A DNA stretch of 59,227 bases from an uncultured Mollicutes bacterium (GCA_900551955.1 UWSE01000002.1:1-59227), one strand, 5' to 3'. Shown: positions 8,165-17,122, counted from the first letter of the stretch. Notes: generated from the letters alone by a model not told the origin. A program made the numbers and translations.

Positions 8165-8204
8165 TTTTAAAATAAATAAAGTGTAAATATTTCAGCACTC
8201 AGTT

Positions 8205-8240
8205 AAAAATGTCCCGCTAAAAAAAGCGAGACATTTTTTG
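8205..8240 (+). terminator. Intrinsic terminator after tRNA-His
   Basis: AAAAATGTCCCGCT (8205-8218) and AGCGAGACATTTTT (8225-8238) form a 14-bp stem with one C-A mismatch and an A-rich loop, followed by T residues. It can work in both directions and so may also catch readthrough from the minus-strand ABC operon ending at 8322. Between here and 8322 I see no gene, only a perfect 12-bp palindrome CTGAAGCTTCAG at 8286-8297. Confidence 0.85.
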
Positions 8241-8321
8241 TTATAATTATAAAAAAGAATAGTACTACATCCGTATAATCCTGAGCTGAAGCTTCAGATA
8301 TTTTTAATTTATCGACTTCTT

Positions 8322-9200
8322 TTATTTTTTGAACTTTCTAATAACGAAATGGAAAATAAGTAAAACAATTACGACTACAATAATATATGTAAGCATGAAT
8401 CGATTAGACATTTGTTCACCGCTATTATTCATTAGAACAACTCCGTATGATTCTTTATAACTATTCATAGTTTCAACGGGTGCTTTATCAAAAACTTGAG
8501 CAATAGAATATTTCATCAAGACTTGTTTTAATAGTGAATTTACCTGAGTTAGAGGAAACCAAGTCATTATGCGCCGCAAAGTTTCTCCAACTGAACCAAT
8601 AGATAAGTAAACTCCCGAAATAAAACCAATAAAAGTTCCAACAATAGTGCTCAAAGTTGTAAAAGCTGAACTACTATGGATAAATAACAATACAGGGAGA
8701 ATCATTACTGCTGACAAAATAGTACCTAATGTTATTATTCCAAAAATAGCGAGATAATCCATCATTGAATAATGTAATAGAGAACTAAATCCATTAAAGA
8801 TGCAAATAGCAAATATACATGAGAGCAACGTCATTATAATTCCAAATATTATAGAAAAGATTGCATATCCCAGTTCAACTTTAAAATTTGATATAGGGCT
8901 AACCTTAAAATCTTCACTCAGCTTTTTCTCTCTATCCGAGACCATGACACCAAATGCTCCTAACGTACTAGTCATTGAAACAATTGTTGTCAATCCTGAA
9001 ATTAGCCATAGATTAACCATTTGGATGGCTTCGGTAGAGATTGATTCACTGTTTAAGGCAACCTTAAGGGCATCAATCTGGATTTGTCCTAAAAAAACTT
9101 GGTAAACCAAGATAAGTATTATAACTGACAGAAAAGACATAAAAAATGCCAATTTATCTCGTGTATACACCTTACAATTTCTAAGAATTAATTGAAACAT
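8322..9200 (-). CDS. ABC-2 type transporter permease
   Basis: A 292-residue integral membrane protein with about six hydrophobic segments: one near 15-36, a pair around 65-90, a pair around 110-165, then further segments near 180-200 and 265-287, and a basic tail RKFKK. The layout, with a large loop after the first helix and a partner ATPase gene overlapping upstream by 20 bases, fits a two-gene ABC-2 exporter for drugs, antimicrobial peptides or polysaccharide. The substrate cannot be told from sequence. Codon use appears less AT-biased than that of the neighbours (by eye, not counted), suggesting acquisition from another Firmicute. Confidence 0.8.
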   Translation of the reverse strand: MFQLILRNCKVYTRDKLAFFMSFLSVIILILVYQVFLGQIQIDALKVALNSESISTEAIQMVNLWLISGLTTIVSMTSTLGAFGVMVSDREKKLSEDFKVSPISNFKVELGYAIFSIIFGIIMTLLSCIFAICIFNGFSSLLHYSMMDYLAIFGIITLGTILSAVMILPVLLFIHSSSAFTTLSTIVGTFIGFISGVYLSIGSVGETLRRIMTWFPLTQVNSLLKQVLMKYSIAQVFDKAPVETMNSYKESYGVVLMNNSGEQMSNRFMLTYIIVVVIVLLIFHFVIRKFKK

Positions 9201-10122
9201 TATTCTCTCCTTGCTTTTCTCTCAATAAGTTCAAATAAGCTGATTCCAAATTCGAATACTCAACATTAAAAGTATCAATAACTGATTTACCTTGATTTAA
9301 TGAAATAATTTCCATCATATCATCAACACTGATATCTTTAAAGATGATTTCACTACTAGAAATAACCTCGCACTTATTGGCAAAACTTGAAATAGAAAGA
9401 TGATCTACAGACTTTCCTTCTTTTAAGGTTAACTTCAAATTTGTTGTTGAATGTTGCTGGATAAAATTGGTAATATCACCTGAATAATATAGATTGCCTG
9501 AAATTAGTACATTGAGAATATCACAACTAGCCATTTCCTCTAGATAGTGGGTGATTAAAACCACTGTCATATTATCCTTTTTATTTAGTTCATTAATGGC
9601 TTCCCATAAATCATGACGTGACTGTGGATCCAAACCAGTAGTTGGTTCATCTAATAAGAGCAAAGAAGGTTTTGGTAAGAGTGCTCGAGCAATATCAACT
9701 TTTCTTTTTTGGCCACCTGATAAATTACCATATTTTTGTTTTCTTATTGTCGAAACATCAAGATACGTTTTTAATTCTTCGATACGTTCTCGAACTTGTT
9801 TTTTGGATAAATTATATAAAGCTCCCCTAGACTGCAAATTTTCCTCGACTGTGAGATTATCATCAAGACGATTGCTCTGAAAAACAATTCCAATATGTCG
9901 ATAGAATTCCTTATTGGATAAAGATTTTCCATCTACTTCCCAAATAATTTCTCCTGAGGTTTGTTTGAAATTTCTAATCAACAAATTGAAAAGGGTAGTT
10001 TTACCAGCACCATTCGGTCCAAGGAGACCGTAGAATTTTCCTTTTTCAAAGGTCAAGTCAATTCCTTTTAAAGCTTCGAAAGAACCGAACTTTTTTCGAA
10101 TATTCTTTAATCTAATTTCCAT
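9181..10122 (-). CDS. ABC transporter ATP-binding protein (ABC-2 exporter, drug/bacteriocin type)
   Basis: 313 residues. Walker A GPNGAGKT (35-42), Q-loop FQSNR (81-85), ABC signature LSGGQKRK (134-141), Walker B LLLLDEP (154-160) and switch His192 are all intact. It is followed by an accessory C-terminal domain of about 90 residues, as in CcmA/DrrA/NatA-like ATPases. It powers the permease encoded downstream. The ATG overlaps the stop of an 18-codon open frame (TAATG), and its own ribosome binding site is weak, so translation may depend on coupling. It lies between aroA and tRNA-His, with no regulator gene nearby. Confidence 0.9.
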   Translation of the reverse strand: MEIRLKNIRKKFGSFEALKGIDLTFEKGKFYGLLGPNGAGKTTLFNLLIRNFKQTSGEIIWEVDGKSLSNKEFYRHIGIVFQSNRLDDNLTVEENLQSRGALYNLSKKQVRERIEELKTYLDVSTIRKQKYGNLSGGQKRKVDIARALLPKPSLLLLDEPTTGLDPQSRHDLWEAINELNKKDNMTVVLITHYLEEMASCDILNVLISGNLYYSGDITNFIQQHSTTNLKLTLKEGKSVDHLSISSFANKCEVISSSEIIFKDISVDDMMEIISLNQGKSVIDTFNVEYSNLESAYLNLLREKQGENNVSINS

Positions 10123-10178
10123 TATCTGACACCAATATCCTTTCCGTGAATTGTTACTCCCGCTAACAAATGTTTCAT
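10122..10178 (-). CDS. Possible coupling peptide or gene remnant, 18 aa
   Basis: The frame encodes MKHLLAGVTIHGKDIGVR. Its ATG overlaps the aroA TGA (ATGA) and its TAA overlaps the ABC ATPase ATG (TAATG), giving a gap-free chain of three frames. It may be a translational coupler, or the C-terminal remnant of a gene left when the ABC pair was inserted. No strong ribosome binding site of its own is seen and I recognise no family. Confidence 0.25.
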   Translation of the reverse strand: MKHLLAGVTIHGKDIGVR

Positions 10179-11317
10179 AATTCGTCCGTTAAAAATTTAT
10201 ACATTTCAGGGTATGATTTGTTGATAACTGATAAATCATTAATTACTAAATCAACTTTAGTTTTAAACAAAATCGCCATTAAACAAATCCGATGATCATC
10301 TCTTACATCAATAGTTGCAGGTTGCCAATCACAATTAGGATTAATAATAATCCTATTATCTTGATATTTAAGATCAAGATTAATTTGTTTGGCAAAATCA
10401 AGAATTGCATCTAACCGATCACATTCCTTGTAACGCAAACGATCAACATTAACGATTGTTGTAGAATGATCAAAGAATTGCGTTACAAAGACTAGTGTTG
10501 GTACTAAATCAGGACAATTAATTGCATCAATCATGTTTGGTTGATTATTGATAATATCGACCAAACAGTGATCTGGTTGATATGTATTTTGATTTTCTAA
10601 AAAATTAATATCAACCCCGCTAAAACGTAGTGCACGTAAATATCCTAAACTACTTTCATCATATTCATTGTTATAGACTAAATCTTGTTTGTAAAATTGA
10701 TTTCCTTTTACAGTAATGGTATTGCCATTAAAATCAATATCAATACCAAAAAAGTTTAAGATGCTAATTGTCATCAAAATATAATTTTTTGATGATATAT
10801 TGTCAATAATTAATGTTGTATCTTCATCTCTAAGTGGTAAGATAAATAATATCCCACTTATAAATTGAGATGAGATACCACCATCAATGTGGTAAGTCGA
10901 TTTATCTTGCCATCCACTAACACTAATCATATTATCTTGATAGTCAATATTAACAAAATCTTTATAACTATCAAGCGGACGATTAAGTAAACTTGACTTT
11001 CCGCTAAATTTAAATTCTTTAAACAAGAAACTTAAAATCGGAATACAAAAACGCATTGTTGTACCACATTGATTAAGATCAATAATATCAGTTGGTGGTC
11101 TTAGATTGCTACTATCTACTTCTATTTGATTATCACTAGTAGAAACAATACAACCACAAGCTTTTAAAACATTAAGTGTTGCCAATATATCCTCAGACCA
11201 ACTAATATTATTAATAGTTGTCTTACCACGATTTAACATACTAGCAAACAGACAACGGTGTAATTGCGATTTAGAATAATTAGGTGCTATTATGGCTCCA
11301 TCAAAGTTATAAATCAT
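10175..11317 (-). CDS. aroA: 3-phosphoshikimate 1-carboxyvinyltransferase (EPSP synthase)
   Basis: 380 residues, shorter than the usual 420-450. The PEP/shikimate-3-phosphate motif PNYSKSQLHR (12-21), a divergent CGTTMRF (84-90), RYKECDRLDAI near 295 and DHRICLM near the end identify the EPSP synthase fold. It transfers enolpyruvate to shikimate-3-phosphate in chorismate synthesis. The start at 11317 (MIYNFDGA) has GGAGGTG at ideal spacing; the ATG four codons upstream lies inside that binding site. Only one other aromatic gene, the DAHP synthase at 13997, is in the window. Sequence divergence suggests testing whether the enzyme is still canonical. Confidence 0.85.
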   Translation of the reverse strand: MIYNFDGAIIAPNYSKSQLHRCLFASMLNRGKTTINNISWSEDILATLNVLKACGCIVSTSDNQIEVDSSNLRPPTDIIDLNQCGTTMRFCIPILSFLFKEFKFSGKSSLLNRPLDSYKDFVNIDYQDNMISVSGWQDKSTYHIDGGISSQFISGILFILPLRDEDTTLIIDNISSKNYILMTISILNFFGIDIDFNGNTITVKGNQFYKQDLVYNNEYDESSLGYLRALRFSGVDINFLENQNTYQPDHCLVDIINNQPNMIDAINCPDLVPTLVFVTQFFDHSTTIVNVDRLRYKECDRLDAILDFAKQINLDLKYQDNRIIINPNCDWQPATIDVRDDHRICLMAILFKTKVDLVINDLSVINKSYPEMYKFLTDEL

Positions 11318-11392
11318 TAACACCTCCATCCAACAGTTACAAACGAAGTCGAATAGTTTTGTTTAAATAAACTATTCAATTAAGTTTAACGC

Positions 11393-11421
11393 ATATTAAA
11401 AAGTTAAATTGTTTCATTCAA
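11393..11421 (-). promoter_or_regulatory. Candidate promoter of aroA
   Basis: On the minus strand TTGAAT (11416-11421), a 17-base spacer and TAATAT (11393-11398) lie about 75 bases before the aroA start. A 9-bp inverted repeat GAATAGTTT/AAACTATTC (11351-11359/11369-11377) sits in the leader. No tail of T residues follows, so its role is open. Confidence 0.4.
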
Positions 11422-11487
11422 AGGATTTGACTTTACCTTCACTTAAGAATAGAAATATAACATTAAATACACAAATCTTATTTTTCT

Positions 11488-11583
11488 TCAGCTTCTTTTC
11501 TTTGTATTACCGATTTCTTGACTATAACTTTTCAAATTAGCTGAACTAGCTCTTAGTTCTTCGATATTTAATCTTATATTCAT
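11488..11583 (-). pseudogene. Short WXG100/LXG-accessory-like N-terminal fragment (31 aa)
   Basis: A strong GGAGGTGAAAATC-ATG start opens a frame of only 31 codons, beginning MNIRLNIEELRASSANLKSY. This beta-entry followed by E-E-L-R-x-S-x-x-L resembles the first helix of WXG100-superfamily and LXG-accessory proteins of type VII secretion (usually about 90 residues). The frame stops at TGA. A one-base shift would add only a few charged codons (QRKEAEEK) before another stop, so this is probably a truncated gene. It lies just downstream of a DUF4176-like fragment and yhgE. Assignment from so short a peptide is tentative. Confidence 0.4.
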
Positions 11584-11637
11584 GATTTTCACCTCCTTTG
11601 ATTATTTCTAACCCACACTACTACCTACCAAATGTTA

Positions 11638-11829
11638 TTAATAATCATTTTTATCTAAAGTTAATAAGAATTCTTGAAAATCAAGTTCCTCTTCATTTTG
11701 CATTCCTACAAATAAAATTCTTGTAATACCCCCATTGTTAAAAAAGGATATATTATCTTGCGTTTGAATCCACATTATATAATTAACTGCTACATAATCA
11801 TATAATTTTTCTCTAAAAGTGAATCTTTT
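11638..11829 (-). pseudogene. DUF4176-like protein, C-terminal fragment (type VII secretion associated)
   Basis: An open frame of about 64 codons runs out of the end of yhgE with no usable start. The tail YDYVAVNYIMW, then FFNNGGITRILFVGM and NEEELDFQEF, lines up with the C-terminal half of DUF4176 proteins as I remember them (FDY...YP.G...FFN...I..V.F.G..DEEE..F). DUF4176 genes are typically found beside LXG toxins of the Firmicutes type VII system. The N-terminal half is missing, so this is a relic. The only internal ATG (11775) lacks a ribosome binding site. Confidence 0.5.
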
Positions 11830-11831
11830 TC

Positions 11832-13985
11832 TTATTCTACAGCAATCTCTGCTTCTTCAAATTTCTCATTAAATGGTTTGATTAATTTATTAACAAATGG
11901 TTTTAATAATAATCCGACTAATAAGAATACTAAACTGTATATAATCAAGATAAAGATGTCATGGTATAAAATGGTATTTACAACTCCTCCCATCGCTTCT
12001 CGACCAATACCAATTGCATAAGTGAAAGGCAAGAATGGATTTATTCCTTGGAAGAATCCTGACATTAATTGAACCGGATAAGTACCACCACTAGCAGCTA
12101 CTTGTAATACTAACATAATAATACTAATTACTTTACCTATGTTACCAAACACAGATACTAAGGTATAGACAATAATCGTAAAACATAAACTACTAAAGAT
12201 CATTCCCGCAACAAATAGTGGGGTATTAGTCATTTGTACTTTAAGAATAAAAATATCTCCTACACTTACTATCAATGCTTGCATAATGGCAATACTTAAG
12301 AATAATAATAATTTACCTAAGTAGTTTTGCCAACCTTTATATTTATCACTAGCATTGACTTTTAACATACTAACTAATAATAAACATCCTACCCATAAAC
12401 ATAATACTGTGTAAAATGGCGTCATGGCTGTACCATAGTTACCCATAGCATAAATACTTTGTTCATCTAGAGTAACTGGATGAGCTAAGAAGTCAGCTCT
12501 AGCTACTGCATTAGAAGTAATAAAATCTAAAATGGCATTTAAATTTTTATCATTATTATTAAGATCAATACTATCTACTACTCCACTTACAAACGCTTCA
12601 AGTTGTGGTAATTTGGATTGTAGATAACCCGTTACATCTTGACCTGATTGTGCCATACTAATTGCTGTATTAACAATAGAATAAACTGTCGGAATTTCAC
12701 TTTGGGCTTTTTCGATAATACCGATTGCTTGATTAGCAACATTATAGGTTTGATTTAAAATATCATTGATTTCAGGTAGGGCTGAATTTTCACAAAATTC
12801 TTTTATTTTTGAGGCAGTTGTGCCCACACCAGTAGCTAAATTTTGCAATTCTTGTAATTTAGATAAATCAGGTTTATAACCACCATCAACAGCATTTTTA
12901 ATTTCTGATAGTAAGTTAACTAAACTTGTAATATCTGTATTAAATTGTTCTAGTTGACGAATTAAGGCCGTAACATTAGGTGAAGGTTTAATCATATTCA
13001 TAGTTTTTAAAAATGAAATTAAACTCTTAACCATTCCTTGCATATTAACAACTTTGTTATATAAATTATTGATTTGCTCAGGGGCAAGTTCTGCTCCTTG
13101 ATTGATTGTATCGATAATTGATTGAATTGTTGTACTAAAATCTCCCGCAATTTGAGCCACAATTTCTAAATTAGATGTAATTGTTGGTGTTATATTATTA
13201 ACTTGTTGTTGACTTGTTGTGACAAAGTTTTTAATAGCATCACTTAATTGATTAGCATCACCTAGTGCACCTTCTACATTTGGCAATTCTTGTTTAATTT
13301 CAAGCAATAATTGTTCAATTTGGCTACTTGCAGCATTACCTTCACGAATCATTTTGTTAAGCGTACCAAATTTAGATTGTAAACTAACTACACTATTAAA
13401 AGCTTCTTCAATCGCAGGCATTGCTTCTTTAATTTTTAAACCAACTTTTTCCGCTATATCAAAAATAGCTTGACTTACATTAGACACAATTACGGAACTA
13501 ATATTTTGTTGAATGGCAGTGGCTCCTTTAGAAGTAATTTTAGGAGCAATGGCATTCGTCTTCTCATTAACTATATATTGTAATTGACTAGGATGAATAT
13601 CATTAGTTAATATTGACGTAATGTCTTGACTAAAGTTGCTTGGGAAAATAACTTCAGCAAAAATCTTCTCGTTTTTTAACATTTCATCAGCTTCTGCTCT
13701 TGTTGTAAATACCCAACCTAGCGATTGATTATTTTTTAATTCTTCGACCGTCTTGTTACCAAAGTTTACATTCGTACCATTTAAATCTGTTCCTTGATCT
13801 TCATTTACGATAGCTACAGTTATATTTTTTGTAGCTTCAGGAGAATAAGGATCCCAACAGGCTTTAATATTAAACCATGCATATAAACTAGGTAATACAC
13901 ATAAAGCAATCAATACAATTACCGCAGCCCAGTTAGTAAATATTTTTTTCAAATCACGTTTGTATATATCAAATACAGTTCTCAT
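11832..13985 (-). CDS. YhgE/Pip-family membrane protein
   Basis: 717 residues. One N-terminal membrane segment (about 17-37) is followed by an extracellular region starting with VAIVNEDQGTDLNG, typical of YhgE/Pip. A long helical, low-complexity ectodomain follows (about 150-510), and a C-terminal block of about five to six membrane helices (from roughly 515 on) completes the layout. The family includes phage infection protein and is related to EsaA of type VII secretion; many copies act as ABC-2-like membrane proteins of unknown substrate. The AAAGGA ribosome binding site lies 11 bases after the DAHP synthase stop, so it is the last intact gene of that operon. Secretion-related fragments downstream support a link to type VII secretion. 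Confidence 0.8.
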   Translation of the reverse strand: MRTVFDIYKRDLKKIFTNWAAVIVLIALCVLPSLYAWFNIKACWDPYSPEATKNITVAIVNEDQGTDLNGTNVNFGNKTVEELKNNQSLGWVFTTRAEADEMLKNEKIFAEVIFPSNFSQDITSILTNDIHPSQLQYIVNEKTNAIAPKITSKGATAIQQNISSVIVSNVSQAIFDIAEKVGLKIKEAMPAIEEAFNSVVSLQSKFGTLNKMIREGNAASSQIEQLLLEIKQELPNVEGALGDANQLSDAIKNFVTTSQQQVNNITPTITSNLEIVAQIAGDFSTTIQSIIDTINQGAELAPEQINNLYNKVVNMQGMVKSLISFLKTMNMIKPSPNVTALIRQLEQFNTDITSLVNLLSEIKNAVDGGYKPDLSKLQELQNLATGVGTTASKIKEFCENSALPEINDILNQTYNVANQAIGIIEKAQSEIPTVYSIVNTAISMAQSGQDVTGYLQSKLPQLEAFVSGVVDSIDLNNNDKNLNAILDFITSNAVARADFLAHPVTLDEQSIYAMGNYGTAMTPFYTVLCLWVGCLLLVSMLKVNASDKYKGWQNYLGKLLLFLSIAIMQALIVSVGDIFILKVQMTNTPLFVAGMIFSSLCFTIIVYTLVSVFGNIGKVISIIMLVLQVAASGGTYPVQLMSGFFQGINPFLPFTYAIGIGREAMGGVVNTILYHDIFILIIYSLVFLLVGLLLKPFVNKLIKPFNEKFEEAEIAVE

Positions 13986-13996
13986 ATTTATCCTTT

Positions 13997-14707
13997 CTAT
14001 AACTCTTCATAAAGTTGAGCAAATTGTTCTAATGTTAATTGTTGTTCAGGATCACTTAAAGCATTAAGCGGAACATTATGCACTTCTACTATAATACCAT
14101 CAGCTCCCACTGCTTTAGCCGCTTTAGCTAAAGGAATGACATACTCACTTTTGCCAGCAGCATGAGATGGATCAACAATTACTGGATAATTAGTTAATTC
14201 TTTTAAAACAATTACACTACTTATATCAAGCGTAAAACGAGTTCTAGTTTCAAAGGTTCTGATTCCTCGTTCACATAATATTATTTTATCATTTCCTACT
14301 TGTTTTATGTATTCTGCACTAGCAATTAGTTCATCAATCGTATTACCAAACCCTCTTTTTAAGATGATTGGTTTATCTAATTTACCGACTGCTTTTAGTA
14401 ATTCAAAGTTTTGCATATTTCTAGCACCAATTTGAATTACATCTACATCTTTAAATAATTCAATATCATCAATACTCATTAATTCTGAGACAATAGGTAT
14501 TTTATATTTGTCTTTAATTAAAGACAAGATATCTAAACCAGATTTGCCTAATCCTTGAAAACTATTAGGATTTGTTCTTGGTTTAAACGCTCCCCCTCGT
14601 AGTGCTACTACGTTACTATATTGGCTAAGATCATTTGCAATAATCTCCATTTGTTCTTGACTTTCAACACTACAAGGACCAGCTATTATAAAAAAATCTT
14701 TAGACAT
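13997..14707 (-). CDS. aroF: 3-deoxy-7-phosphoheptulonate (DAHP) synthase, short AroF type
   Basis: 236 residues carrying only the catalytic barrel. Metal/substrate motifs AGPCSVES (9-16), ALRGGAFKPRT (from about 40) and VDPSHAAGKSEYV mark the class I-beta DAHP/KDO8P synthases. It joins PEP and erythrose-4-phosphate, the first step of the shikimate pathway. There is no chorismate mutase or ferredoxin-like regulatory domain, so feedback control through a fused domain is unlikely. The start at 14707 (MSKDFF) overlaps the rnc stop by 8 bases and has GGAGG 12 bases upstream, so I prefer it to the longer frame that would overlap rnc further. Confidence 0.88.
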   Translation of the reverse strand: MSKDFFIIAGPCSVESQEQMEIIANDLSQYSNVVALRGGAFKPRTNPNSFQGLGKSGLDILSLIKDKYKIPIVSELMSIDDIELFKDVDVIQIGARNMQNFELLKAVGKLDKPIILKRGFGNTIDELIASAEYIKQVGNDKIILCERGIRTFETRTRFTLDISSVIVLKELTNYPVIVDPSHAAGKSEYVIPLAKAAKAVGADGIIVEVHNVPLNALSDPEQQLTLEQFAQLYEEL

Positions 14708-15383
14708 GTTTACTAATCGCCTCCTTAGCGGCTTGTTGTTCTGCAGCTTTTTTACTATTGCCTTGACCAATTCCTAATACTACTCCATCAACTTCTACTC
14801 GTGCGGCAAATAATTGATCTGAGACTTTATCACTAGTATATTTGATTTGAATACTACCATTTTGTTGTAATATTTCTTGTAATTCTGTTTTATAATCATT
14901 ATTTTCATCAATCTTAATAATATCATTACGCCGTTTAATGATTGTATTATGGACAAACTCATTAGCTTTCTCATAACCTTGATCTAAATAAATACTTGCT
15001 ACAAAAGCTTCATAAATATCAGCAATATAAGCAGATTTTGGAGTTTTAATTCCTTTCATTGATTGCCCGATAACTATGTATTTAACTAAATCTTCTTGTT
15101 CCATAACGTAATTAAGACTAACTTCATTTACTAATTTAGCACGTTGTTTACTCATCACACCTTCACGTTCATCGTGGTCGTGACGATACATATAATCACT
15201 AACAATAATTTGTAAAACAGCATCACCTAAAAACTCTAAGCGTTCGTAGTTACCATTAACATCCCCAGTATAGGATGTATGGGTAAATGCTCTTACCAAT
15301 AAATCTTTATCATCAAAAAACAAATTATATTTTTTTTCTAATGATAAAAAATTATATTCATTATATAAATCACTATAGTTCAT
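14700..15383 (-). CDS. rnc: Ribonuclease III
   Basis: 227 residues. The RNase III signature ERLEFLGDAVLQ (47-58) holds catalytic Glu and Asp, and a double-stranded RNA-binding domain occupies about 155-227, ending in KKAAEQQAAKEAI. It processes rRNA precursors and other duplex RNA. The order plsX-rnc is conserved in Firmicutes, although acpP, normally between them, is missing here. It overlaps the end of plsX by 11 bases. Confidence 0.95.
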   Translation of the reverse strand: MNYSDLYNEYNFLSLEKKYNLFFDDKDLLVRAFTHTSYTGDVNGNYERLEFLGDAVLQIIVSDYMYRHDHDEREGVMSKQRAKLVNEVSLNYVMEQEDLVKYIVIGQSMKGIKTPKSAYIADIYEAFVASIYLDQGYEKANEFVHNTIIKRRNDIIKIDENNDYKTELQEILQQNGSIQIKYTSDKVSDQLFAARVEVDGVVLGIGQGNSKKAAEQQAAKEAISKHV

Positions 15384-16344
15384 TTTCTTTGAGCTTTCTA
15401 ATTAATTCATTTTCAACTAAACGAACAGCTTCGCCATAGGCATTATAATAATTATCTTCTTTAGCACTACCATGGATTTTAACCATTAATCCATCGATTC
15501 CTAAAATTGGAGCACAAGCAATTTTATGCGGATTAAAATCTTCTTTAAATTGAACTAATTCATTTTTTAGAAGCAATGCCGATAATTTACCCTTTAAATT
15601 CTTTAACATCATTTGTTTAAGTCTCGACTTAAACATATCAAAACTACCTTCTAATGTTTTTAACAATACATTACCAACAAACCCTTCCATAACAATAATA
15701 TCTGCTTCAGTATCTAGGACATTATATCCTTCAACATTACCAGTAAAGTTAATATTTTCATCTTGTTCTAGTAATTGATATGCTTCACGATAAACTGTAT
15801 TCCCTTTAGAAGGTTCTGCTCCAATATTTAATAATTTAATAATAGGATTTTCTATCCCTAACATACTTTGTGCATAAATTTTTCCTAAGTGAGCATAGTT
15901 AACAATATGTGGTGCTTGTGCATCAGCTGTTGCACCAACATCTAAATACATACGCATTGTTCCTTTTTCTTGATTGGGAAAAAAGATTGGAAATGCGGGA
16001 CGATTTTTACCAATACGTTTTACAACTTGTACTCCCGCTGCCACTAATCCTCCTGAAGAACCACTTGAAGCAAAGGCATCTACTTCTTTATTCTTTAACA
16101 TTAACGAACCTTGGTAAATGGCGCTTTCTTTTTTTTCTAATAAACTACGTGGATCATCACACATTTCAACAGTTTGTGTAACAAAGTGTTTTTTGATGTT
16201 TGTAGGTAATTCCATATCAAGATCTTGTTCATAACCTAGCAACACTAATTCGACTTCGGGATTATCTTTGGCGAATTTAATGGCAGCATCTCTTGGTGCC
16301 TTAGGAGCTAAATCTCCACCAGTAATATCAATTGCGATTTTCAT
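15373..16344 (-). CDS. plsX: Phosphate acyltransferase PlsX
   Basis: 323 residues, normal length, beginning MKIAIDITGGDLAPKAP as in PlsX (usual MKIAVDAMGGD). It contains SSGSSGGLVAAG and the IVMEGFVGNVLLKT segment. It converts acyl-ACP to acyl-phosphate for the PlsY/PlsC route to phosphatidic acid at the membrane. It follows lgt with a 17-base overlap and an AGGAACAAC ribosome binding site. fapR, fabD and fabG, common partners, are not adjacent. Confidence 0.94.
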   Translation of the reverse strand: MKIAIDITGGDLAPKAPRDAAIKFAKDNPEVELVLLGYEQDLDMELPTNIKKHFVTQTVEMCDDPRSLLEKKESAIYQGSLMLKNKEVDAFASSGSSGGLVAAGVQVVKRIGKNRPAFPIFFPNQEKGTMRMYLDVGATADAQAPHIVNYAHLGKIYAQSMLGIENPIIKLLNIGAEPSKGNTVYREAYQLLEQDENINFTGNVEGYNVLDTEADIIVMEGFVGNVLLKTLEGSFDMFKSRLKQMMLKNLKGKLSALLLKNELVQFKEDFNPHKIACAPILGIDGLMVKIHGSAKEDNYYNAYGEAVRLVENELIRKLKENEL

Positions 16345-17122
16345 GTTGTTCCTTTCTATATTTTACAATAACAATTGTGGTTAAAATAATACCAGCAATT
16401 AACATAATTCCAGATGTTAATTGGGCAACTTTAATTGAACCAAAATAAAGGGCATCGGTTCTTAAACTTTCAATCCATATACGGATTAAACCATACCACA
16501 TTAAATAAAATCCTGTTAATAAACCTTTGATGTTTCTAATTTTTGGGCGAATGATTAACATGATGACAAATCCTAGCAAGTTCCAACAACTTTCATATAA
16601 GAATGTCGGTTGATAATAATTAGCACCGATATGCATCCCTTCAATAATAAATGGAGGTAAGTGCAAAGATTGTAAAAATTCTAAGCTAGTAATAGGACCA
16701 TGTGCTTCTTGGTTAAAGAAGTTCCCCCAACGTCCTAATGCTTGACCAAAGATTAAACTAACAACACCAATATCAGTAATTGCTAATAATGGGATTTTAT
16801 ATTTCTTAGCAAAATAAATAATAGTTAAAAATCCACCTAGTATTCCACCATGGATCGCTAATCCTCCTGCGCGAAGGTTAATAATTTCAAAGGGGTGAGA
16901 TAAATACATATCTAAATTACCAGAAAATAACACATACCATGTTCTGGCACCAATAAAACCAAACACCACTAAGTAGAATATTAGATTATTAAATACCTCT
17001 TCATCTAATCCTTGTTTTAACCATTCTTTTTTGGCTAAAACAAAACCAATTAGTAAACTAGCAGCCATTATAATGGCATAATAATAGATTTCAAATCCAA
17101 AGATAGTAATAGAATTATTCAT
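16328..17122 (-). CDS. lgt: Prolipoprotein diacylglyceryl transferase
   Basis: 264-residue polytopic membrane protein of about seven helices. The Lgt signature GGLAIHGGILGG (86-97) and LGRWGNFFNQEAHG are intact. It attaches diacylglycerol from phosphatidylglycerol to the lipobox cysteine of prolipoproteins. It directly follows hprK, as in Bacillus, with an 8-base overlap, and is preceded by GGGGGAAG. Confidence 0.95.
   Translation of the reverse strand: MNNSITIFGFEIYYYAIIMAASLLIGFVLAKKEWLKQGLDEEVFNNLIFYLVVFGFIGARTWYVLFSGNLDMYLSHPFEIINLRAGGLAIHGGILGGFLTIIYFAKKYKIPLLAITDIGVVSLIFGQALGRWGNFFNQEAHGPITSLEFLQSLHLPPFIIEGMHIGANYYQPTFLYESCWNLLGFVIMLIIRPKIRNIKGLLTGFYLMWYGLIRIWIESLRTDALYFGSIKVAQLTSGIMLIAGIILTTIVIVKYRKEQHENRN

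Noticed and set aside
8286..8297. Perfect palindrome CTGAAGCTTCAG as a terminator or operator
   Set aside because: No T run follows on either strand and it is not close to a promoter. It is noted only as a short palindrome.
8203..8331. Open minus-strand frame after the ABC permease reading like a protein tail (SEASAQDYTDVVLFF)
   Set aside because: There is no start codon or ribosome binding site, and the frame runs through the tRNA-His terminator, so it is more likely a chance frame or an unrecognisable remnant.
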